DNA of 39,527 bases from NCBI GenBank assembly GCA_023129075.1, contig JAGMCT010000003.1:1-39527 (forward strand), read 5' to 3'. Positions 9,161 through 16,092 of this stretch are shown here, one piece after another. Both the position numbers and the translations under genes were made by a program. This stretch comes from Microcaldota archaeon. GTDB taxonomy: Archaea > Micrarchaeota > Micrarchaeia > Anstonellales > Bilamarchaeaceae. The notes under the pieces are model-generated. The model made no database searches, was not told the origin of the DNA, and saw only the letters and a program-made list of their open reading frames with translations. The stretch's first letter is position 1. Every line of letters starts with the position of its first letter.

Positions 9161-9916
9161 CTAAACTGAAACATATAAACTGTAAACCTTATCGTTATAA
9201 AACTGAATCTGCATTATAGGAGTGCCCTTCCCCACAATATTCAAACTCTGTCCAAATTGATCTATTGGGATTACACTAACCTGAACATAAGGACCATCTT
9301 CATCTACACCATTCTCCCCAACCAATTTAACATACTTCAAATCTTTTCCTTTTTCCTGTTTGTAAAGTTTTGCTAATTTATCTAATTGAATCCCTGCGGA
9401 GAGTTGTTCTCCCTTTTTGCCACGGTAGATTACCCCTACGTGCTGTATTTTTTTCCCTTCTTCATCGGTTCCTATCGTTGCAGTGAATATAATTCTTCTA
9501 TTTGAATTTGGAAGAGGAATATTTAATTGGTCATTAGTGACATATCCAATTCCCTGGACTATACGATAATCACCGATCGATCGACCCCTCCAATTCTTCT
9601 TGCTGAATTTATAGTTTCCCTGTGCGTCTTTGTAAACACCACATACTCCATGCTTTCTATCCAATCCCTTTAATTCCTTCAAAGAAACCTTTGGAAGTTT
9701 CTTAACATCATTAACTCCTGCATCTGTTTCTGCTGCTTGTACTCTTGTAATGTTTGTAAAATCAACAGGAGAACCCAATAGAGCTGTTATAATTGCAGCA
9801 CTTACAGCAGTCTTCTTCACTCCATTGCCTATCCTTTTAGCTCTGGAAATAGCTGTTTTAATAGAAGGACCTTTCTTAATTCCCTTCTTCTTAGAAATAT
9901 TATCTTCCTTCTTCAT
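9161..9916 (-). CDS. Exported protein of unknown function
   Basis: The 251-aa protein has a long basic N-terminal region (residues 1-36), a hydrophobic core (TAVSAAIITALLGSPV) and a likely signal-peptidase site near VQAAET, so it is probably secreted or surface bound. The mature part has alternating polar and hydrophobic stretches suggesting beta structure (for example RRIIFTATIGTDEEG, QHVGVIYRGKKG, YVQVSVIPIDQFG). No catalytic motif is apparent. It is the first gene of a two-gene unit with the 315-aa protein. The AGGTG ribosome-binding site (9922-9926) and the TATA box at 9946-9954 support the ATG at 9916. Its promoter is nearly identical to that of the adjacent lipoprotein gene. Confidence 0.8.
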   Translation of the reverse strand: MKKEDNISKKKGIKKGPSIKTAISRAKRIGNGVKKTAVSAAIITALLGSPVDFTNITRVQAAETDAGVNDVKKLPKVSLKELKGLDRKHGVCGVYKDAQGNYKFSKKNWRGRSIGDYRIVQGIGYVTNDQLNIPLPNSNRRIIFTATIGTDEEGKKIQHVGVIYRGKKGEQLSAGIQLDKLAKLYKQEKGKDLKYVKLVGENGVDEDGPYVQVSVIPIDQFGQSLNIVGKGTPIMQIQFYNDKVYSLYVSV

Positions 9917-9954
9917 ATTAACACCTATTTATTTAAGAGTAAACTTATTTAAAA
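9914..9954 (-). promoter_or_regulatory. Promoter of the exported-protein operon, copy 1 of a repeated promoter
   Basis: Reading on the minus strand, TTTTAAATA (9954-9946) is followed by AGTTTACTCTTAA, an AGGTG ribosome-binding site and the ATG at 9916. The 37 nt ending at the ATG match the lipoprotein promoter at 10695-10659 at all but about four positions. Co-regulation or promoter duplication is inferred. Confidence 0.7.
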
Positions 9955-10004
9955 GGCTTACGATTGAGCAGAAGAGAATACTAAGAGGAAACACTCTTCA
10001 TTTA

Positions 10005-10661
10005 TTAGTCACCCCATCTGTATTCCCATCCAAGTCTCCTTCCATCAGGACTTGGTTTAGGAACATACCCATGTTTTTCATACTTAAAGTCTTCAGGTCG
10101 CTTGAGAGGCTTACGAGGGTATTTTCTATCAATACGATGACTAGCAAGAATCAAAAACTCCAGGGCATCATCAATCTCGTTTCTTTGGACTAATGGTTTT
10201 CCTTTCTTATCCACAAGGTCATTTCTATTCGTTAAATCCCGTAAAGAATCGCGGATGCCTTTTGTATAGAGTAGATGCCAATTGAATCGGTCATCTCCCA
10301 TTATTAGAGGGAATTCGTACTCTAGTGAAAATGGCTCTGGTATTGGAAGCGATTTCAGCTCCTTCAACAGTTTGCTCAATTCAGTAAGGTGTTTGCTTGT
10401 GAATTTTGCTGTGGTAGACAAATCAAATAAACCCATTGCAACCTTTCTTGCAATCTTTACATTCTGGTCTTGAACACTTTGTACATCCTCATGATTTGTT
10501 TGCACAGTTCTATCATTCCTTGTATTCTTATGTGTTGTTCCACAACCAAGCATCAAAGAACTGGATATTACACATATGGCAGCTGCTTTTCCAAATGCTT
10601 TTAAGAAAGATTGTTTTCTCTTACTGACATTTTCTACCTTAGGTCTGAATTTAAACTTCAT
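10005..10661 (-). CDS. Predicted lipoprotein of unknown function
   Basis: The N-terminus of this 218-aa protein has many basic residues, then a hydrophobic segment (AAAICVISSSLMLGCG) ending in a lipobox-like LMLGC with Cys40, and then a Thr/Asn-rich linker. This is the layout of a lipid-anchored exported protein. The rest is charged and mainly helical, with a basic, aromatic C-terminus (GRRLGWEYRWGD). I recognise no domain. It has its own promoter and lies directly upstream of the exported-protein operon on the same strand. A weak inverted repeat (GAAGAG at 9971-9976, CTCTTC at 9994-9999) follows its stop. Surface location is inferred from the signal alone. Confidence 0.8.
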   Translation of the reverse strand: MKFKFRPKVENVSKRKQSFLKAFGKAAAICVISSSLMLGCGTTHKNTRNDRTVQTNHEDVQSVQDQNVKIARKVAMGLFDLSTTAKFTSKHLTELSKLLKELKSLPIPEPFSLEYEFPLIMGDDRFNWHLLYTKGIRDSLRDLTNRNDLVDKKGKPLVQRNEIDDALEFLILASHRIDRKYPRKPLKRPEDFKYEKHGYVPKPSPDGRRLGWEYRWGD

Positions 10662-10700
10662 AATAACACTATATTACTTAAGAGTAAACTTATTTATAAA
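10659..10700 (-). promoter_or_regulatory. Promoter of the lipoprotein gene, copy 2 of a repeated promoter
   Basis: On the minus strand TTTATAAATA (10700-10691) is followed by AGTTTACTCTTAAGTAATATAGTG and the ATG at 10661. The block from AAATAAGTTTACTCTTAA to the start codon repeats the promoter at 9950-9914. A TCGTAAGC octamer lies upstream of both TATA boxes, at a different distance in each. Confidence 0.7.
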
Positions 10701-10781
10701 CCTAACTCTTTGAATAAATGCTTACGAGAGTATTCCGAAGGAGATTATGGTAGGCATTAAAAGGGTATTGGCGGACCAAAC

Positions 10782-11054
10782 TCACCTCTGGGCCCTCCAC
10801 CTTTCAATAATACCGAAGATTTCATCCTTTCTCTCAAAATTCAAGCTTGTTTCAAGACCATAAGAAGTTGGTTTCTTGACCAAAAGTCCATCCTTAATTA
10901 ATTGCTCTGCTGCACCCTTTATTATTCCCCTTAAATGCAGGGGCGCACCCTTTGGGATATTATCAAAACTGGTGTGCTTTGCTCCCCACCAACCATGGCG
11001 GGCAAATTTACTTAGTATCCAAGGAACAACATCACTTTCTGTAATATTTGACAT
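10782..11054 (-). CDS. Small winged-helix-like protein, possibly DNA binding
   Basis: This 90-aa protein has the look of a compact winged helix: VVPWILSKFARHGWWGAKHTS, an LRGIIKGAAEQLIKDGLLVKKP segment that fits a recognition helix and wing, and YGLETSLNFERKDEIFGII at the end. It resembles small conserved archaeal proteins I have seen, but I cannot name the family. It starts at the ATG at 11054 behind a GTGA ribosome-binding site. It is transcribed away from the neighbouring winged-helix gene from a shared palindromic TATA box. Confidence 0.7.
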   Translation of the reverse strand: MSNITESDVVPWILSKFARHGWWGAKHTSFDNIPKGAPLHLRGIIKGAAEQLIKDGLLVKKPTSYGLETSLNFERKDEIFGIIERWRAQR

Positions 11055-11088
11055 GGCAGTTCACTATTAAATACGTTGAACATACATA

Positions 11089-11096
11089 TTTATAAA
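11089..11096. promoter_or_regulatory. Palindromic TATA box serving two divergent genes
   Basis: TTTATAAA is its own reverse complement. Its centre lies 26 nt before the ATG at 11119 on the plus strand, the distance expected for a leaderless transcript. About 26 nt in the other direction it would start a minus transcript with a short leader containing GTGA before the ATG at 11054. One TBP site may serve both genes. Confidence 0.6.
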
Positions 11097-11118
11097 CATT
11101 TCTCTTCTATATGTCATT

Positions 11119-11448
11119 ATGGAGAGGTCGCTGCTGGTTGGATTTCTGGGGAATACGCCATTTATAAAAGTGGTTGACTTCTTAATTGAAAACAGCATTT
11201 TTGACTACACAAAAACAGAAATCGCAGGGAATGCAGGCATCTCAAGAGCTTCACTGTATGGCATTTGGCCTATGATTGAAAAGTACGAGATTGTGAAGGA
11301 GAGCAGAAGAATAGGCAATGCCACTTTATACAAACTAAACAAAGACAATCCGCTGGTCCAAAACCTGATTGAATTGGATCTAAAACTCAGCAAAGAATAT
11401 GTGGATAGTTCCGCAAAGAAAGTTAGGGTTGGCTGCAAACCCTTTTAA
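11119..11448 (+). CDS. Winged helix-turn-helix transcriptional regulator
   Basis: The 109-aa protein carries a clear wHTH: a helix (NTPFIKVVDFLIEN), then TKTEIAGNAGISRASLYGIW as helix-turn-recognition helix (residues about 34-53), then a wing ending RRIGNATLYKLN. The C-terminal helix (NLIELDLKLSKEYV) could dimerise. This is the general archaeal ArsR/MarR-like layout, and the ligand and target are unknown. Transcription is probably leaderless from the shared TATA box at 11089-11096, so autoregulation together with the divergent gene is plausible but inferred. The peptidase gene follows after 25 nt with its own promoter inside this gene's 3' end. Confidence 0.85.
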   Translation: MERSLLVGFLGNTPFIKVVDFLIENSIFDYTKTEIAGNAGISRASLYGIWPMIEKYEIVKESRRIGNATLYKLNKDNPLVQNLIELDLKLSKEYVDSSAKKVRVGCKPF

Positions 11449-11452
11449 ATAT
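11443..11452 (+). promoter_or_regulatory. Promoter of the M24 peptidase gene
   Basis: TTTTAAATAT spans the stop codon of the winged-helix gene. Its centre is about 26 nt before the ATG at 11474, as expected for a leaderless mRNA. This decides the start of the peptidase against the longer frame that begins at 11399 inside the regulator gene. Confidence 0.6.
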
Positions 11453-11473
11453 AAAACTCCAAGACTTCAATTT

Positions 11474-12412
11474 ATGGACACCCTTCTTTATATGGGAGAA
11501 TCCTTCAACCCAAATTTTTACTATTACACAGGAATTGAATCTGACCATTCATTTTTCCTTAAAGAAAAAAATATTCTTTTTACATACGAAATGAATTACG
11601 AGTATGCAAAAAAGAACTTCGAAGGGAAAATTGTCCTTATAAAAGACCCAATTCCATCCTTAAAAAAATATGTAAAAAAGGAGCTCGCAGTTGACCTTTC
11701 TTCAATCTCCGTACCTTTATACAAGCTTCTCCAAAGAAATTTCAGGATAAAAAATTCTTCTCAGGCACTTTTAAAAGAAAGAGGAATCAAAAAACCAACA
11801 GAAGTAAAATACATAAAAAAGGCCTCAGAACTCACCAACTCCATATTCAACGAACTGGACCTCTCAAAACTAAAAACCGAAAAGGATGTTGAAAAAAAAC
11901 TCCTTCTTCTTACTCTTGAAAAAGGCCTTGAACCTGCATTCCCCCCAATAGTTTCCACAGGTATAAATACCTCTTTTCCGCATTCAATTCCAACAAAAAA
12001 GAAACTCTCTGATTTTATTCTTATAGATTATGGAGTAAAATACAAGAAATACTGCTCGGATTTTACAAGAATATTCTTTCTCAAGCCCTCAAAAAAACAA
12101 AAAGAAATTTATCAGTCCCTTCAAAATATTTTCCATGAAATTGCTGATGAACTCCCCTGTTTCAAGAACGGCTCAGAACTTACAATATTCTCCAAAAAAC
12201 TCTTCAAAAAATACAAAATAAAAGAACCGCCACATGCAATAGGCCATGGAATAGGTCTGGAGGTTCATGAATATCCTTCTCTTGGCTCAAAATCCAGGGA
12301 CTCTTTAAAGAATACAGCAATGGCAATAGAGCCTGCTACTTATCTCAAAAAATTCGGCATGCGATATGAACGAACACTTTTTTTCAATGGAAAAAAAGCA
12401 AGAATATTTTAA
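11474..12412 (+). CDS. M24 family metallopeptidase (Xaa-Pro dipeptidase-like)
   Basis: This 312-aa protein has the pita-bread fold signature of M24 peptidases, which remove N-terminal residues or split Xaa-Pro dipeptides with two metal ions. The five ligands are in place: Asp in ILIDYG, Asp in CSDFTR, His in AIGHGIGLEVHE, Glu in AIEPATY and Glu in RYERTLFF. The N-terminal half (ESFNPNFYYYTGIESDH) is a short creatinase-like domain as in Xaa-Pro dipeptidases, and methionine aminopeptidases lack it. The frame is open back to 11399, but the promoter at 11443-11452 supports the ATG at 11474. It ends opposite the 3' end of the DsbA-like gene. Confidence 0.9.
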   Translation: MDTLLYMGESFNPNFYYYTGIESDHSFFLKEKNILFTYEMNYEYAKKNFEGKIVLIKDPIPSLKKYVKKELAVDLSSISVPLYKLLQRNFRIKNSSQALLKERGIKKPTEVKYIKKASELTNSIFNELDLSKLKTEKDVEKKLLLLTLEKGLEPAFPPIVSTGINTSFPHSIPTKKKLSDFILIDYGVKYKKYCSDFTRIFFLKPSKKQKEIYQSLQNIFHEIADELPCFKNGSELTIFSKKLFKKYKIKEPPHAIGHGIGLEVHEYPSLGSKSRDSLKNTAMAIEPATYLKKFGMRYERTLFFNGKKARIF

Positions 12413-12421
12413 AAAAAAGAA

Positions 12422-13453
12422 TTAGCAGTTTCCATCCGGCCCTACTGCTTCCTCACTAAGTTCTGAACCACAAGCTTCAGGTTCTGATAAGAATGCAGAG
12501 CATATTGCTGTTTTGTAGGATTCTGGATCTCTCTGCCCGTTGTAAAGCATGTTGTTTATGTAAAGTGTTGGTGAACCTCTTACTGCCCATTCAGCTGTTT
12601 TCAACACTTCTCCATCTGCAATCTCATTGAACTGAGTTTCATAAATCTCTTCAACCTCGCTTATATTTATTCCAAGCTCTTCAGCAGGCCCCTGCCAGCA
12701 TTCTTCTATTCCGTTAAGTGAACACTGTGCATTTACTTTATACACATAATCCATCCACATCTGCGCCCCGTATAAATTGTATATTATCTTTTCCCTGATA
12801 TCCTGATTTAATTCAGGCGCCCCATGCAATGACTGGTAGTTTCCATTTTCCCCGCTTATTATGTAAACAGGTTCAAACTCTATATCCTCCCCCATCAAAT
12901 TAATTACAGGTTCTATTCCATTCTCAGCAATGTTTCCAAAAGGACAGAAACTCATCAAAAATAATTTAACCTCAGGTTTTTCACTCTTTTCGTATTCCAT
13001 TCCGCTTCCTTCACCACCCTGGTTTTCTGCTTCTTTCATTGCCTCAATCTGAAGCTTCAGTGCATCAGTCTGGATTTTCATCTCTTCAAAACCATAAATA
13101 CCGCCGTAAATATATTTATAATCTTTAGATATATACACAGGAACATCTCCCTGTATTGTTGCAAATAATATTTCCACATAATTCCCTTTATCTAAATATG
13201 ATTTGTATTCCATTTCTATTTCCATTCCAGTGCTTGCATATGCCATTGTTTCCATCATGTCTTCAAGTTCAGCTACCATTTCCATATCCAGTGTAAAATT
13301 TTCGGTTTCAGTAACATCTGCTGCCCCCGCACTTCCGATTATTGTATAGAATGCATATACTCCCAAAGCACCCAAAAGTAGACCTATAACTCCTGCCATA
13401 AGCGGGGAAATCCCAATTGTTTCTTCTTTTATATTTTTTTCTTTCTTAGCCAT
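12422..13453 (-). CDS. Membrane-anchored DsbA/thioredoxin-fold protein with CPFG site
   Basis: The 343-aa protein begins with a charged tail and one transmembrane segment (SPLMAGVIGLLLGALGVYAFYTII), placing the rest outside the membrane. A linker region follows with many Met and Glu (for example MEMVAELEDMMETMAY). The C-terminal domain starts at VKLFLMSFCPFGNIAE. It continues through paired cysteines (AQCSLNGIEEC) and a cis-Pro-like RGSPTLYINN loop, as in DsbA or GILT-type thioredoxin folds. The active site has one Cys (CPFG instead of CPxC), so simple disulfide exchange by a CXXC pair is not possible there. I chose the ATG at 13453, preceded by GGTGA, rather than the longer frame from 13489. 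Confidence 0.8.
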   Translation of the reverse strand: MAKKEKNIKEETIGISPLMAGVIGLLLGALGVYAFYTIIGSAGAADVTETENFTLDMEMVAELEDMMETMAYASTGMEIEMEYKSYLDKGNYVEILFATIQGDVPVYISKDYKYIYGGIYGFEEMKIQTDALKLQIEAMKEAENQGGEGSGMEYEKSEKPEVKLFLMSFCPFGNIAENGIEPVINLMGEDIEFEPVYIISGENGNYQSLHGAPELNQDIREKIIYNLYGAQMWMDYVYKVNAQCSLNGIEECWQGPAEELGINISEVEEIYETQFNEIADGEVLKTAEWAVRGSPTLYINNMLYNGQRDPESYKTAICSAFLSEPEACGSELSEEAVGPDGNC

Positions 13454-13494
13454 TAAGTTCACCTGCAATGAGATTAATATTATGTGCACATATA

Positions 13495-13503
13495 TTTTAA
13501 ATA
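13495..13503 (+). promoter_or_regulatory. Promoter of the Sec61 beta gene
   Basis: TTTTAAATA is centred about 27 nt before the ATG at 13526, the spacing for a leaderless start. It supports the short reading frame rather than the one opening at 13484. Confidence 0.55.
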
Positions 13504-13525
13504 CTTTCTTAGCATCTTTTTTGGT

Positions 13526-13690
13526 ATGAGCTGGAAAAGGTCCAAGGTTTCAATGCCGATGTCCTCTGCAGGAATATTAGGTATGAGTTCAGGCGAGCAA
13601 CTCGGAGGGGTTCTCATAGACCCAAAAACATTCGTAATTGCAGTTCTAGTTACTATCATGGTTATCAAGGTCCTTGGCTACTTCCTTTAG
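13526..13690 (+). CDS. Preprotein translocase subunit Sec61 beta (SecG-like)
   Basis: This 54-aa protein matches archaeal Sec61 beta: a short basic N-terminus, the Pro/Ser/Gly segment (MPMSSAGILGMSSGEQLGG), the conserved IDPKT, and a single C-terminal transmembrane helix (FVIAVLVTIMVIKVLGYF). It is the small tail-anchored subunit of the SecYE translocon. The frame is open upstream to 13484, but the TATA box at 13495-13503 and the homology start at MSWKRS favour the ATG at 13526. Its last 45 bases overlap the 3' end of the convergent HD-domain gene. Confidence 0.88.
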   Translation: MSWKRSKVSMPMSSAGILGMSSGEQLGGVLIDPKTFVIAVLVTIMVIKVLGYFL

Positions 13691-14728
13691 TTTTCCTCTT
13701 ATTTCTTCCAATTCCTCTTCTTTACACAATACAAGTATTCTTTTTCTTTTCTCTTCCGCTTCCTTAAGGGAATTCACCAATGCAGAAAGCTCCTCAAGAT
13801 TCCCCCCTCCTTCTATTCCTATTCTTCCTCTTGGGGGATATGAAGGAATATCCATAATAATCTCCTCTCCGAATCTTTCCCCCAGCATTTTCTCATTCTC
13901 TTTACTCATCCTAAAGTTTCCGGCAACCTTATACAGCCTTCTTTCATGCAGTTTTTTTGCGTGTTCTGAACCTTCTTTCACAAGTACATAAAGAATTTCA
14001 TCATCCCCATATTTCATAAATAATTCAGGATCCATTCCTTTTTCTATTCCATATTCAATTGCTTTTCTCAGCATTGCAGAAGCAATCCTTACTGTTTTAT
14101 GAAAATAAACAGCAGAAAACATTAGGAACCTCCCTATCATAAGGGATTCGGCAGCTTCTATTCCTGAGCTTTTTAATATGAGCTGTCCATTCTCCTGCTT
14201 TAGGGTGCTTACTATTCTCTCTATATCTATTATTCCATATGCAACCCCGGTATGATGTGCATCCCTTGCCAGATAATCCATTCTGTCTGCACCAAGCGCA
14301 GAAGAAATCACCTCTCCATTTATTCCCTCATTCATTTCTGCAATTTCCTTTTCGCTGAATTTTTCTTTTAATACATCTCCGAGTTCACCTTTAAGCATAA
14401 TCTCCTTTCCTTTTTTTTCATGATTTCCAAAATATCTTGAAAGTATTCCCTCGCTCTCATGCGAGAATGCAGCATGCCCTATATCATGGACAAGTGCATA
14501 TACTCTTGCCCTTTCTTCTTCTATCCCAAGTTTTCTGCATATCCTTCCTGCAAGCTCAAGTGTTCCAAGTGAATGCTCAAATCGTGTATGTGTTGCCCCA
14601 GGATAGATAAGGTGCGTAAGTGCAAGCTGTTTTATTCTCCTCAATCTCTGAAATTCAGGAGTATCTATTATTCTTTCTTCAAAATCTGTAAATGTTATTG
14701 TTCCATGGAGCGGGTCCCGTATATCCAT
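13646..14728 (-). CDS. HD-domain phosphohydrolase (SAMHD1/dGTPase-like)
   Basis: HD proteins of this group hydrolyse dNTPs or other phosphate esters. The 360-aa protein begins with DIRDPLHGTI and has the metal-binding set: ATHTRFEHSLGT, then VHDIGHAAFSHESE with the HD pair, and GADRMDYLARDAHHTGVAYG with the later Asp. These are the signatures of the SAMHD1-like branch. The C-terminal 80 residues are charged, and the substrate cannot be read from sequence. It is the last gene of the AMMECR1 operon, starting 2 nt after its upstream neighbour. Its final 45 bases are antisense to the end of the Sec61 beta gene. Confidence 0.9.
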   Translation of the reverse strand: MDIRDPLHGTITFTDFEERIIDTPEFQRLRRIKQLALTHLIYPGATHTRFEHSLGTLELAGRICRKLGIEEERARVYALVHDIGHAAFSHESEGILSRYFGNHEKKGKEIMLKGELGDVLKEKFSEKEIAEMNEGINGEVISSALGADRMDYLARDAHHTGVAYGIIDIERIVSTLKQENGQLILKSSGIEAAESLMIGRFLMFSAVYFHKTVRIASAMLRKAIEYGIEKGMDPELFMKYGDDEILYVLVKEGSEHAKKLHERRLYKVAGNFRMSKENEKMLGERFGEEIIMDIPSYPPRGRIGIEGGGNLEELSALVNSLKEAEEKRKRILVLCKEEELEEIRGKLKEVAKDLDNHDSN

Positions 14729-14730
14729 GC

Positions 14731-15462
14731 TTACACCTTTGAAAACAGTCCTTTCCTGCTTTCTTTAACCTCTCCCTTATCATTAAGTATGCGGAGTACG
14801 CAGAGTACTCCTTCTTCATCCTCATTTATTCTCTGTGCTATGTCCCTTAAACTCTCGTCCGATTCCATGCTCTTAAGTATTTTTTCACCAACCCTTTTCA
14901 AATACCTATTCTGCATAACATAATACTTTCCATCAAATCCTTTTATTCCTGAATATGTTCTCCTTTCCTTTGCAAGCATCTCAGATAAAATCCTTGCACC
15001 TCTTTCACTTTCCACTATTGTATAATTTCTGCTCTTTAACTGATTTTCATAATCCAATCCTTCTTTCTTTTCCCGTTCTCTTTTAGGAGGGATGTTTTTG
15101 AATGCTTCATTGTCAATACTATACACGCCTTCAGGATACTTTCTGCTTTTGAATATATGCACTTTTCTTCCTTTTATTAGTTCTTCTACTGCTTCCAGTT
15201 CCTCTTTTGTAAACTCTTTTTTTAGGTTCGGAACAGTTCTCTCCTGAAATCTTATATCTATTAGCTTTCCAAGAACCTTTCCGCTATCTGCTTTCTTTCT
15301 TTCTTTTTTGATTTCTTTCTTCTCTTCTTTTATCTCCCCCAGAAGTGCACTCAATAAATAATATCCTTTCTTCAACTGAAACAGTTCAACTTCCTCTCCT
15401 TTGAATTCCTCCGGAAGCCTGATGTATGTTCCATTCGGCCTTTTTATCAATTTTATCTTCAT
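14731..15462 (-). CDS. Unknown protein with AbrB-like N-terminus and possible C-terminal winged helix
   Basis: I do not recognise the family of this 243-aa protein. The first 38 residues (IKRPNGTYIRLPEEF, then VELFQLKKGYYLLS) read like a swapped-hairpin AbrB-type domain. A Lys/Glu linker follows (residues about 43-60), then a mixed domain containing YPEGVYSIDNEAF and FDGKYYVMQNRYLKR. The final 45 residues (SLRDIAQRINEDEEGVLCVL, then LNDKGEVKES) look like a winged helix. A DNA- or RNA-binding regulator is plausible. It overlaps the AMMECR1 stop by 4 nt and lies 2 nt before the HD gene, so the three are one operon. Confidence 0.7.
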   Translation of the reverse strand: MKIKLIKRPNGTYIRLPEEFKGEEVELFQLKKGYYLLSALLGEIKEEKKEIKKERKKADSGKVLGKLIDIRFQERTVPNLKKEFTKEELEAVEELIKGRKVHIFKSRKYPEGVYSIDNEAFKNIPPKREREKKEGLDYENQLKSRNYTIVESERGARILSEMLAKERRTYSGIKGFDGKYYVMQNRYLKRVGEKILKSMESDESLRDIAQRINEDEEGVLCVLRILNDKGEVKESRKGLFSKV

Positions 15463-16016
15463 TCTTCTTCCCCCACAATGATTGCTTCAAATCTCTCTAT
15501 TTTAACTCCAATTTCCTTCCATGCTTCTGCAGGCATTCCTGCTTTCATACATAGATGCCCTAAATACTCTTCAATATTCCATCCCTGCTCAACCGGCACC
15601 TGCGGAAGAAATAACCCGCTGTTCCATCCTTTCTTTATTATAAGCCCGTCCCTTCCTATTTTTATTTTCTCTAAATATTCCTCAGGTTTGCTCACTTTTA
15701 TTTCTTCCGGCACTGTAAGAACGCTTATTTCTATATGCAGGTCCTTCAACTCATCCGGCTGAAGCCTTGGAAATCTTGGGTCTTCAAATGCAGCATTCAG
15801 GGTATTTTCCACAACCGCTTCTCCCAGGGGCTTTACAGGAAGAGGATATCCTATACACCCCCTCAGCTCCCCTTTCTTTGTTAGTGTTACAAACACTCCT
15901 CTTTTTTCTTTAAACTGCTCAAAATCCACATCCGGAAAAGAGGAAGGTTTATCCCTATATTTGAAGTAATATTCTAATGTTTTCCTTGCAATCTTAGGAA
16001 GAAGTTTCAAATCCAT
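15459..16016 (-). CDS. AMMECR1 family protein (AmmeMemoRadiSam system protein A)
   Basis: The 185-aa protein is a full-length AMMECR1 domain: N-terminal ARKTLEYYFK, GVFVTLTKKGELRGCIGYP containing the family hallmark LRGCIG, AAFEDPRFPRL, IEISVLTVPEEI, GLIIKKGWNSGLFLPQVPVEQGW and EYLGHLCMKAG. The family is conserved from archaea to human, but its biochemical function is unsettled. The invariant Cys in RGCIG suggests a catalytic or modification site (inference). It leads an operon with the AbrB-like protein and the HD phosphohydrolase. A divergent spacer separates it from the first ankyrin gene. Its usual partners, MEMO1 and the radical SAM enzyme, lie elsewhere in this window. Confidence 0.95.
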   Translation of the reverse strand: MDLKLLPKIARKTLEYYFKYRDKPSSFPDVDFEQFKEKRGVFVTLTKKGELRGCIGYPLPVKPLGEAVVENTLNAAFEDPRFPRLQPDELKDLHIEISVLTVPEEIKVSKPEEYLEKIKIGRDGLIIKKGWNSGLFLPQVPVEQGWNIEEYLGHLCMKAGMPAEAWKEIGVKIERFEAIIVGEEE

Positions 16017-16062
16017 ACATGTATTTCAATAAAAAGATTTTAATCCTTATTTCATACATATC

Positions 16063-16071
16063 TTTTTAAAT
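16063..16071 (+). promoter_or_regulatory. Promoter of the first ankyrin gene pair
   Basis: TTTTTAAAT is centred 26 nt before the ATG at 16093, fitting a leaderless transcript. The following TTGTTTC resembles CTGTTTC after the TATA box at 21555-21561 (gene at 21586), a weak similarity. Confidence 0.5.
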
Positions 16072-16092
16072 TGTTTCTGCAAATGTATTATT

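Larger units (their letters stand above)
11411..12418 (-). terminator. T-tract terminator of the DsbA-like gene (T-run itself at 12411-12418)
   Basis: On the minus strand a run of eight T (12418-12411) lies three bases after the stop codon of the DsbA-like gene and overlaps the stop codon of the convergent peptidase gene. I take it as an archaeal T-run terminator. Only 12411-12418 is the signal; the rest of the interval is peptidase coding sequence. Confidence 0.35.

Noticed and set aside
10782-11448. The two small divergent genes as a toxin-antitoxin pair
   Set aside because: They are divergent, not in tandem. Both look like winged-helix proteins, and neither has a toxin motif.
11399-11473. 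Upstream extension of the M24 peptidase
   Set aside because: The extra 25 codons overlap the winged-helix gene and do not look like family sequence. A TATA box at 11443 places the transcript start at the downstream ATG.
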